A DNA stretch of 5,869 nt from positions 1-5,869 of the forward strand of contig DQEK01000429.1 in NCBI GenBank assembly GCA_003533545.1. The letters run 5' to 3'. Source of the DNA: Acidobacteriota bacterium (lineage in GTDB: Bacteria; Acidobacteriota; Vicinamibacteria; Vicinamibacterales; UBA8438). This document shows, piece by piece, positions 1-5,298 of the stretch. The notes beneath the pieces were generated by a model. That model was not told the origin of the DNA. It did not search any database and saw nothing but the letters and a program-made list of their open reading frames with translations. How positions within the stretch are numbered: the first letter of the stretch is position 1; the number at the start of each line of letters is the position of its first letter. The translations under genes were made by a program, and so were the position numbers.

Positions 1-1
1 G

Positions 2-292
2 CCGACGGTCGCGAGACCCGGTGTCTTCAATAGTGACCAGGTCGCGGAGATTGCGGCCACTGCCCTGGGAACCGGCCAGTTCCAACTCGTCGGCGTGGCC
101 GACTTTCTCACCGCCGAGGGGTTGCTGGGCACGGCCGACCGAGCGCTGTTCACCGCACCGGACCAGGTCAATGCGACCGGTGAGCTGCGGGATGGCCGGA
201 CGGTGCTGGTGAAGGGTCTGCTCATCGAGACGGACGATGCCCCGCGTCTCAACCTGGTCGCGGTTGTCGGACTGGAGGACAAGTGCCGGTAG
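2..292 (+). CDS. C-terminal part of an unrecognised protein (5' truncated by the window edge)
   Basis: The reading frame is open from the first complete codon at base 2 to a TAG at 290-292, giving the last 96 residues of a longer protein whose start lies outside the window. An in-frame GTG at 95 exists, but the frame upstream of it reads as ordinary coding sequence (beginning PTVARPGVFNSDQ), so it is unlikely to be the true start. The fragment has no membrane segment. It alternates short hydrophobic stretches (FQLVGVADFL, TVLVKGLLIE, LNLVAVVGLE) with Gly/Asp turns, which suggests a mixed alpha/beta or beta-rich fold. I do not recognise a family and assign no function. Its stop overlaps the GTG start of the next gene by 10 bases, so the two are probably co-transcribed and translationally coupled. 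Confidence 0.6.
   Translation, partial: PTVARPGVFNSDQVAEIAATALGTGQFQLVGVADFLTAEGLLGTADRALFTAPDQVNATGELRDGRTVLVKGLLIETDDAPRLNLVAVVGLEDKCR
274..278 (+). promoter_or_regulatory. Shine-Dalgarno GGAGG for the exported-protein gene
   Basis: GGAGG lies four bases before the GTG at 283, inside the end of the upstream gene. The spacing is short but usable. It supports the GTG start, which also places a signal peptide exactly at the N-terminus. Confidence 0.5.
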
Positions 293-987
293 TTGTAAGA
301 GCGCTGGCACTATTTTCGGCACTCGAGCTGGTCTTCGGGGTGCCGGCCGCCGCGCAGACGCCGGCTCAGATCGAGGCCGAACCAATCGTGAAGCTGCAGG
401 CAGGCGAGACGCCCGTGCAGGGCGAATGTCTCACGCAGGAGGAACTCGACTTGATTGCGGGCCTCCGCGCGTTGCGGCGGCCGACCGTCGGTGTCGAGGG
501 GGACGGCGACGATCAAGCGCCGTTTAATCCCCAGTACTTCGTCGGCACCTGGGAGGTCGAGGGCGTATTGCCGGAGTCTCCACTCGGTGAGGCGAGTGAG
601 TTCTACGGCACTGAGGTGGTCCAGCACGTCGGGGCGTGCGCCTACGAGGGCCTGCTCCAGGCGACGACGGTTGATGGCGATGTCACGATCGCGTCGCGTA
701 TGTTCTACGACCGCGGCGCCTCCTACCTGGTGCGCATCGAGGACGACAGCCGAGGCGTCGAGTTCGTAAAGATTGGTCGGGTCGGCGGAGATGCCGGGGG
801 CTATTTTTCCCATTTCTGGGAGGCCGCGCCCGTCATGAGTCAGGGGCAACAGGTGCGTCTGACCGGACGGACATTCATGTTGTCTCCGTTTCGATACGAG
901 GTCCGGGGACGGATATCCGTGGACGGTGGGCCGTTCGTCAACTTCGGCACAGTGCGGTGGGAACGGGTCGGGGAAGACAGCCCGTAA
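283..987 (+). CDS. Small exported protein of unknown function, possibly calycin/lipocalin-like
   Basis: This 234-residue protein starts at GTG 283, supported by GGAGG just upstream and by a signal peptide beginning at residue 1. The peptide has Arg6, a hydrophobic core at about 7-20 and a PAAAQT cleavage region near residue 25, so the product should be exported to the periplasm or beyond. The mature part has a Thr/Glu/Leu-rich helical stretch (about 50-66), an acidic loop, then FVGTWEVEG at 86-94. From there on it is beta-rich, ending in PFVNFGTVRWERV (217-229). A Gly-x-Trp near the start of a beta-rich domain, with a Trp in the last strand, recalls calycin/lipocalin-like barrels, but this is only a resemblance and no family is assigned. 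It has two cysteines in the mature part (49 and 109), which could form a disulfide. It overlaps the preceding gene by 10 bases and converges on the decarboxylase operon. Confidence 0.75.
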   Translation: MPVVVRALALFSALELVFGVPAAAQTPAQIEAEPIVKLQAGETPVQGECLTQEELDLIAGLRALRRPTVGVEGDGDDQAPFNPQYFVGTWEVEGVLPESPLGEASEFYGTEVVQHVGACAYEGLLQATTVDGDVTIASRMFYDRGASYLVRIEDDSRGVEFVKIGRVGGDAGGYFSHFWEAAPVMSQGQQVRLTGRTFMLSPFRYEVRGRISVDGGPFVNFGTVRWERVGEDSP

Positions 988-1058
988 GTCTGTTGGAAAG
1001 ACACCCGACGGGCAAAGTACCCCGGGGCGTGTTGAAGCCAGAACAGGCCTGGTCGCGT
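988..1058. other. Convergent intergenic region without a clear terminator
   Basis: These 71 bases separate the ends of two convergent transcription units. Only weak inverted repeats are visible: GTCT/AGAC near 988-1002 and CCAG/CTGG near 1039-1053, each with a 4-bp stem. Neither is followed by a T-run on either strand. I cannot call an intrinsic terminator, so termination may be factor-dependent or the transcripts may overlap. Confidence 0.4.
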
Positions 1059-2156
1059 CTAACCAGTACCGAGTAGCGTGACCAACGTCAGGAGCACACC
1101 TCCCGCAATCACCGACCCGAGCTGACCGGCTGTATTGGCCCCCATCGCGTGCATCAGTACGTGGTTGGTGAAGTCTTCCTCCTGAGCCACTTTTTGAACT
1201 AGGCGGCCGCTCATCGGGAATGCGCTGATGCCAGCGGCTCCGACGAGTGGATTGATCTTGCCGCGAGTCATTGCCGCGAGCATCTTGCCGAACAAGATGC
1301 CGGCCACCGTGTCGAAGGCGAACGCGACGAGACCAAGCAGCAAAATCAGCAGCGTGTCGACCTGCAGGAACGTGTCGGCTTGCATGAGGCTGCCGACGGT
1401 GAGCCCCAGAAAAATCGTTGAGAGATTCGCCAGTTCGTTTGACGCGGTGTTCGCAAGCTGGGGGACTACGCCTGACTCCTTCAGTAAGCTGCCGAACATT
1501 AGTGTCGCTACGAGTGGGGCGGACGCGGGCACAAGGACTCCGACTACGACGGTGACGATGATCGGAAACGCAATGACCGCACTGCGCGGTACCGGACGTG
1601 GTGCGTATTCCATGCGTATTCGCCGTTCCGCTTTCGTCGTGAAGAGGCGCATTAGCGGGGGTTGAATGATAGGCACGAGGCTCATGTACGAGTACGCAGT
1701 CACCGCGATGGCCGGTAGCAGGTGCGGTGCCAGAAGCGACGAAACATAGATGCTCGTTGGTCCGTCGATGGCGCCGATCACGGCGATGGAGGCGGCCTCG
1801 TTCAGTGGGAATCCGACTAGGGTCGCCAGGATGAGGGTGGCGAAGATGCCGAGTTGTCCCGCAGCCCCAAGAATGGCGAAGATCGGCTGCGACAACAGTG
1901 GGCGAAAATCCATCATCGCACCGATGCCGATGAAGATAAACAGTGGGAAGAGTTCGGTATCGATACCGAATTCGATCAGGATGTGCAGCAAACCCTCCGG
2001 TTCATTCATCGGTGAGTTCGGAAGGTTGCCGAGGAGGACACCAAAGCCGATTGGCAGCAGCAGGGTTGGTTCGTACTCCTTGGCGATGGCCAGGTAGATG
2101 AGCAGGCCACCTACGGCAAACATCAAGAGTGTGTCGAGGCCGATGACGGGAATCAT
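1059..2156 (-). CDS. oadB: Sodium-translocating decarboxylase beta subunit (OadB/MmdB/GcdB family)
   Basis: The protein has 365 residues, close to the usual 370-430. It is an integral inner-membrane protein that decarboxylates carboxybiotin and couples this to Na+ export. Family landmarks are clear: LLIYLAIAKEYEP then LLLPIGFGVLLGNLP near the N-terminus (18-46), DGPTSIY at 131-137, AYSYMSLVPIIQPP at 154-167, and in the C-terminal part NPLVGAAGISAFPMSGR (312-328) and HAMGANTAGQLGS (336-348). Asp131 corresponds to the essential Na+-site aspartate (Asp203 of Klebsiella OadB), and Asn341 lies in the conserved polar helix. Roughly nine to eleven hydrophobic segments are visible. The start is the ATG at 2156; no other start codon lies in frame upstream before the previous gene. 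There is no good Shine-Dalgarno. It is the last gene of the operon, 68 bases after the biotin carrier. Whether the partner substrate is methylmalonyl-CoA or another acid depends on the carboxyltransferase, so mmdB would be an equally fair name. Confidence 0.93.
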   Translation of the reverse strand: MIPVIGLDTLLMFAVGGLLIYLAIAKEYEPTLLLPIGFGVLLGNLPNSPMNEPEGLLHILIEFGIDTELFPLFIFIGIGAMMDFRPLLSQPIFAILGAAGQLGIFATLILATLVGFPLNEAASIAVIGAIDGPTSIYVSSLLAPHLLPAIAVTAYSYMSLVPIIQPPLMRLFTTKAERRIRMEYAPRPVPRSAVIAFPIIVTVVVGVLVPASAPLVATLMFGSLLKESGVVPQLANTASNELANLSTIFLGLTVGSLMQADTFLQVDTLLILLLGLVAFAFDTVAGILFGKMLAAMTRGKINPLVGAAGISAFPMSGRLVQKVAQEEDFTNHVLMHAMGANTAGQLGSVIAGGVLLTLVTLLGTG

Positions 2157-2185
2157 GAGAACAGGCGCGTCGTCTAGAAGCCGAA

Positions 2186-2204
2186 CGGCGAACGTATATC
2201 GCCG
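2186..2204 (-). other. Hairpin between biotin carrier gene and oadB
   Basis: CGGCGA and TCGCCG form a perfect 6-bp stem around a 7-base loop in the only sizeable spacer inside the operon. No T-run follows on the - strand, so it is not an obvious terminator. It could protect or process the mRNA, or set the ratio of oadB to the upstream genes; this role is inference. Confidence 0.4.
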
Positions 2205-2224
2205 GCGTGTGAGCGTAACGGGTG

Positions 2225-2668
2225 CTAGGTCGGAACGAACGTAATGAGCGGTGCACCTTGTACTACGCGGTTGCCTTCTGAGACATGGACAGTGGCGATA
2301 GTGCCGTCCCAGGGCGACCGGATCACATTCATCATTTTCATCGCGTCGAGCGTTAGTAATTCGTCACCGCGCGAGACCGTTTGGCCAGGGTTGACTGCGA
2401 CGCTCGCGACCACACCGGGTATCGGAGCTGTCATGGCCTGGGGCCCGTCGATCGTCGTCGCGGTGGTCGGTGGATCGGTTGCGGTGTCACCGGCTATCTG
2501 TTGGGGAGTGGTCAACTCCTCTTCCGCTTTGTCCGTGTCGTCTCGAGCTGGGTCCACGTCTACAGAAAACGCGAACCCTGAGAGGCGCGCCGTGACGGGG
2601 CGCGCATTCGGATCGTCGATCTCAACGTCGTAGAGCCGCCCGTCGACGGTGACTCGGTATCGTCTCAC
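2225..2668 (-). CDS. Biotin carrier protein of the decarboxylase (biotinyl domain, MmdC/GcdC type)
   Basis: This 147-residue protein carries biotin between the carboxyltransferase and the OadB subunit. The N-terminal segment MRRYRVTVDGRLYDVEI (1-17) is the usual opening of stand-alone biotin carriers of Na+ pumps. It is followed by a flexible Asp/Thr/Pro-rich linker (about 38-78), then a biotinyl domain (about 79-147) starting TAPIPGVV. The attachment motif is DAMKM (108-112), with Lys111 as the biotinylated residue 36 residues before the C-terminus, the expected distance. The usual motif begins EAMKM, so Asp replaces Glu. I choose the GTG at 2668: it overlaps the upstream TGA as GTGA, has GAGG eight bases before it, and begins at the conserved region. 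A TTG at 2731 would add 21 residues with no family resemblance and overlap the upstream gene by 67 bases. The protein sits between the OadG-like gene and oadB. Confidence 0.92.
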   Translation of the reverse strand: MRRYRVTVDGRLYDVEIDDPNARPVTARLSGFAFSVDVDPARDDTDKAEEELTTPQQIAGDTATDPPTTATTIDGPQAMTAPIPGVVASVAVNPGQTVSRGDELLTLDAMKMMNVIRSPWDGTIATVHVSEGNRVVQGAPLITFVPT

Positions 2669-3039
2669 CTCCGCGGCCTCGCCCGTGTTCTCGGCTGACT
2701 GAGTCGACGGCTGTGGTGCAGACGGTGCCAATCGGACGCCGACGCGGCCAAGACCACCGGGGCACGTTCGCTCTGTGCGCAGGCGATAGCCACGGCTAGT
2801 ACGACCGCGCGCCGTTGCCGTTCCCGTTCCTCTTCCTCTTCGTCTGGGTCGTCGATCAGGCCCACGGCGGAAGTGGGTGTCGCCTGTTCCTCGGCTTGCG
2901 GTAATGTGGCCAGTCCGCTGGAAAACAACCCTTGCGTGGTTAGCAGATACATCAGGCCGATGAGACCAGCCAGTGCGACAAACAGTAGGGCGGTGCCAAT
3001 GGCGGAAATCTCAAACACCGCCTCAAGTTGGGGGGTCAT
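2665..3039 (-). CDS. OadG/MmdD-like small membrane subunit of the Na+-translocating decarboxylase
   Basis: The protein has 124 residues with one N-terminal transmembrane helix (about 12-33, containing IGTALLFVALAGLIGLMYLL), then a linker, an acidic run DDPDEEEEE (63-71), a short basic patch and a helical hydrophobic stretch RRAVVLAVAIACA (76-88). It ends with SASDWHRLHHSRR (100-112) and a basic tail. One N-terminal span plus a charged cytoplasmic tail is the layout of OadG/MmdD subunits, which join the carboxyltransferase to the membrane subunit and stabilise the complex. The Ala/Val-rich helix and the Trp-containing C-terminus recall the longer gamma/delta-type subunits. The three histidines 105, 108 and 109 could be metal ligands, since Klebsiella OadG binds zinc through C-terminal histidines, but that parallel is speculative. 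The ATG at 3039 lies two bases after the carboxyltransferase stop, and its TGA overlaps the biotin carrier GTG. Sequence conservation in this family is low, so position in the operon is a large part of the evidence. Confidence 0.85.
   Translation of the reverse strand: MTPQLEAVFEISAIGTALLFVALAGLIGLMYLLTTQGLFSSGLATLPQAEEQATPTSAVGLIDDPDEEEEERERQRRAVVLAVAIACAQSERAPVVLAASASDWHRLHHSRRLSQPRTRARPRR
2677..2680 (-). promoter_or_regulatory. Shine-Dalgarno GAGG supporting the GTG start of the biotin carrier
   Basis: GAGG on the - strand lies eight bases before the GTG at 2668, a normal spacing. Together with the GTGA stop-start overlap it favours translational coupling to the upstream OadG-like gene and decides against the TTG at 2731. 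Confidence 0.45.
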
Positions 3040-3041
3040 AG

Positions 3042-5069
3042 CTAGAGTGGGATGTTCCCGTGCTTTTTTGGTGGGGTCGACGGCTGCTTGTCTTTAAGAA
3101 ATTCTAGCGCGGTGGATATTTTCGTTCGGGTTTCACGCGGATAGATAACGTCGTCGATATGCCCCGATGCGGCAGCCACAAACGGTGAATTGAATCGTTC
3201 CTGGAACTCGCCTTCGAGTCGGGCTCGCTCGGACCCCCGACGTTCCGGTGCGGTGGAAGCCAGTTGTTTCGCATAGAGGATGCTTACCGCACCCTTCGGG
3301 CCCATGACCGCGATTTCGGCCGTTGGCCAGGCGAAGCAGACGTCGGTGCGGATCATCTTGCTACTCATCACGATGTAGGCTCCGCCGTATGCCTTCCGCA
3401 GCACGATTGAGATCTTAGGAACCGTCGCTTCAGAGTAGGCGTACACAATCTTGGCGCCATGCCGGATGATGCCATCGTGTTCTTGCCCCGCTCCGGGTAG
3501 GAAGCCAGGGCAATCGACAAGCGTGACGATCGGAATATTAAACGCGTCGGCGAATCTGATGAACCGCGCGATCTTGTCGGACGCGTTGATGTCGAGCACT
3601 CCGGCGAGATGAGATGGTTGGTTGGCTACAAAGGCCGCCACCCGACCGTCCAGTCGAGCGAACCCGACTGCCGCGTTCGGCGCAAACTCGGCGTGAACCT
3701 CCAGGAACGAGCCACGATCTGCGATCAGCGAGATCACCTCTCTGACGTCGTAAGCCGTCTCAGTCGACTCCGGGATAAGTCGATCCAGTGCCTCCGTGTT
3801 GGGCGCGAGGCGCTCGTCGGGTTCAAGAACGGGAGGTGGGTCGGCGTTGTTCGAAGGCAAGTAGCTCAACAATCGTCGGGTGAGCTGAAACGCGTCGTTT
3901 TCGTCGTCGGCGACAAAGTGTGCGACCCCGGACGTGGCCGCGTGGGTAGAGGCTCCGCCAAGGGTTTCGACGTCCACTTCCTCACCGGTGACTGTCTTGA
4001 TAACGTCCGGACCCGTGATGAACATGTAACTGCCGCTGCGAGTCATCATCACGAAGTCGGTCAACCCGGGCGAGTACACTGCTCCTCCGGCGCAGGGACC
4101 AAGCATGAGGCTGATCTGTGGGACGACACCACTTGCCTGGGTGTTGCGCCAGAAGAGGTCACCGAAGCCAGCGAGACTCCAGACTCCTTCCTGAATGCGG
4201 GCACCAACGGAATCGAGCAGCGCGATGATCGGCAACCCGGCCGTGGTGGCCGAATCCAGCAGTTGTCCCACCTTCTGAGCCTGGACCTCGGAGAACGATC
4301 CTCCGAGCACCGTGAAGTCTTGGGCGAACACAGCGACGCGGCGCCCCTCAATCAGGCCGAACCCAGTCACCACGCCGTCGCCGCCATGACGTTGCTTCTC
4401 CAGCCCGAATCCGCTGTGCCGGTGCTTGATATAGGGGGAGACCTCTTGGAACGTCCCAGGGTCGAGAATGCGTTCAATCCGTTCTCGCGCGGTGAGCTTG
4501 CCCCGGGCATGTTGCGCGTCGATCCGTTTCTGGCCGCCGCCCAACCGGAGGGCGGCACGTTGCGCAGCAAGCGGATCGTCCGCATTTTGGCCGGACTCAC
4601 TTTCGGTGGTGGGAGCGGTGCGGGACCCTTCGGCTTGAGGGTCTGGTGTCACCCCGTCGTGGTTAAGGGGCGTTTGGTCGTCCGGCGACGTTTCGGATGC
4701 GTCGGTGGTCTTCCCGGCCAGCGGCACTGGAAGGGGCCCGGTCACGATGGTGCCTTTGAGCTCAGCGGCCTGTGGTGCTAGTGAGATATCTCCGTCGCCG
4801 GCCGCTGCTAGTGCCTGAGTCTCACCAGGTTCCAGTGCCTGGCTAACTGCAGTAGCCTGATTGTGCTGTCGCTTACGTGCGAGCCGCCGCTTGTTCCAGG
4901 CTCGGAGAGTGGCCAGGACGGCCGCACCGGCCACCGTCGTGCCCACTGGAACGCCGAGCAATTTGAAACGACCTTCGATGCTCCGAGGGCCCGTGCCGGC
5001 ACGGGCGGATCGGTCCGGTGAACTCGGTGGTGTGGCATGACGCTTTGAGTTGTCTTGCGTATCAGCCAT
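3042..5069 (-). CDS. mmdA: Acyl-CoA carboxyltransferase subunit of a Na+-translocating decarboxylase, probably methylmalonyl-CoA, with an N-terminal extension
   Basis: The 675-residue protein contains a full-length carboxyltransferase of the MmdA/PccB type at about 165-675, which transfers carboxylate from an acyl-CoA to biotin. The N-terminal half shows GKLTARERIERILDPGTF (190-207), GDGVVTGFG (230-238), DSVGARIQEGV (286-296), GPCAGGAVYSP (324-334) and GPDVIKTVTGEEV (353-365). The C-terminal half shows SHLAGVLDI (486-494), CPGFLPGAGQE (520-530) and RKAYGGAYIVM (558-568), and the protein ends in KKHGNIPL. The Gly-Ala pairs in GGAVYSP and GGAYIVM form the two oxyanion holes in this family. Usual length is about 515, so residues 1-164 are extra: a hydrophobic segment at about 37-57, a basic patch NKRRLARKR (59-67) and a low-complexity linker. 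No start codon suitable for a normal-length protein is visible near residue 165. DSVGAR replaces the usual DSGGAR or DSAGAR. It is the first gene of the operon. A PccB-type carboxylase role is the alternative, but the OadB and OadG partners and the absence of a biotin carboxylase argue against it. Confidence 0.92.
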   Translation of the reverse strand: MADTQDNSKRHATPPSSPDRSARAGTGPRSIEGRFKLLGVPVGTTVAGAAVLATLRAWNKRRLARKRQHNQATAVSQALEPGETQALAAAGDGDISLAPQAAELKGTIVTGPLPVPLAGKTTDASETSPDDQTPLNHDGVTPDPQAEGSRTAPTTESESGQNADDPLAAQRAALRLGGGQKRIDAQHARGKLTARERIERILDPGTFQEVSPYIKHRHSGFGLEKQRHGGDGVVTGFGLIEGRRVAVFAQDFTVLGGSFSEVQAQKVGQLLDSATTAGLPIIALLDSVGARIQEGVWSLAGFGDLFWRNTQASGVVPQISLMLGPCAGGAVYSPGLTDFVMMTRSGSYMFITGPDVIKTVTGEEVDVETLGGASTHAATSGVAHFVADDENDAFQLTRRLLSYLPSNNADPPPVLEPDERLAPNTEALDRLIPESTETAYDVREVISLIADRGSFLEVHAEFAPNAAVGFARLDGRVAAFVANQPSHLAGVLDINASDKIARFIRFADAFNIPIVTLVDCPGFLPGAGQEHDGIIRHGAKIVYAYSEATVPKISIVLRKAYGGAYIVMSSKMIRTDVCFAWPTAEIAVMGPKGAVSILYAKQLASTAPERRGSERARLEGEFQERFNSPFVAAASGHIDDVIYPRETRTKISTALEFLKDKQPSTPPKKHGNIPL

Positions 5070-5081
5070 CTGATCTGACTG

Positions 5082-5087
5082 ATTATA
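5082..5087 (-). promoter_or_regulatory. Candidate -10 box (TATAAT) for the decarboxylase operon
   Basis: A perfect TATAAT on the - strand ends 12 bases before the ATG at 5069. If used, transcription would begin only about 4-7 bases before the start codon, giving a nearly leaderless mRNA. This fits the lack of any Shine-Dalgarno there. No convincing -35 is visible about 17 bases upstream (AAGCCG). The match is in an AT-rich patch, so chance is possible. Confidence 0.35.
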
Positions 5088-5286
5088 TCTGAGATTGCAT
5101 GGTGCGGCTTGGGAGCGTCTTGTCGCTGGCCCCTTCCTTGCGTTTGTAGAAATCCGAGAGCGGTGTCGGCGGCCGTCTACTGGTTATTCCTTGCCTTGTA
5201 CCGTATGACAGGTTCTTGAAATTCGCCTCACGGTTGTATTTACTTTGGGCGATAATGGCCCGGGCTCACATTGGTTGTTCTGTGAC

Positions 5287-5293
5287 AGGAGGG
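5287..5293 (+). promoter_or_regulatory. Strong Shine-Dalgarno AGGAGGG
   Basis: AGGAGGG lies five bases before the ATG at 5299. It fixes the start of the secreted-protein gene and is the strongest ribosome binding site in the window. Confidence 0.75.
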
Positions 5294-5298
5294 TGCAG

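Larger units (their letters stand above)
5070..5298. other. Divergent intergenic region with promoters for both flanking units
   Basis: These 229 bases lie between divergent genes and are visibly more AT-rich near both gene starts than the flanking coding sequence. They should hold promoters for the decarboxylase operon and for the gene at 5299. On the + side, TTGAAA (5216-5221), TATTTA (5237-5242) and GATAAT (5251-5256) are promoter-like, but no pair has ideal spacing, so I make no firm call. I see no open frame with coding character and no structured RNA. Confidence 0.5.

Noticed and set aside
310..849. A 179-codon open frame on the - strand
   Set aside because: It is antisense to the exported protein gene, which has a signal peptide and ribosome binding site; the - frame has neither.
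988..1058. A bidirectional terminator between the convergent genes
   Set aside because: Only 4-bp stems without T-runs are visible, which is too weak to call.
2002..2256. An 84-codon open frame on the - strand overlapping the 5' end of oadB
   Set aside because: It is out of frame with the conserved OadB start region and the end of the biotin carrier gene, and it is Arg/Ser/Pro-rich with no family features.
2669..2731. TTG-initiated upstream extension of the biotin carrier
   Set aside because: It would overlap the OadG-like gene by 67 bases, gives no conserved residues, and a better GTG with stop-start overlap exists at 2668.
3609..4781. A 390-codon open frame on the + strand
   Set aside because: It lies wholly antisense to the carboxyltransferase, whose motifs are unmistakable. 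The + frame protein has no recognisable domain and is an artefact of high-GC codon use.
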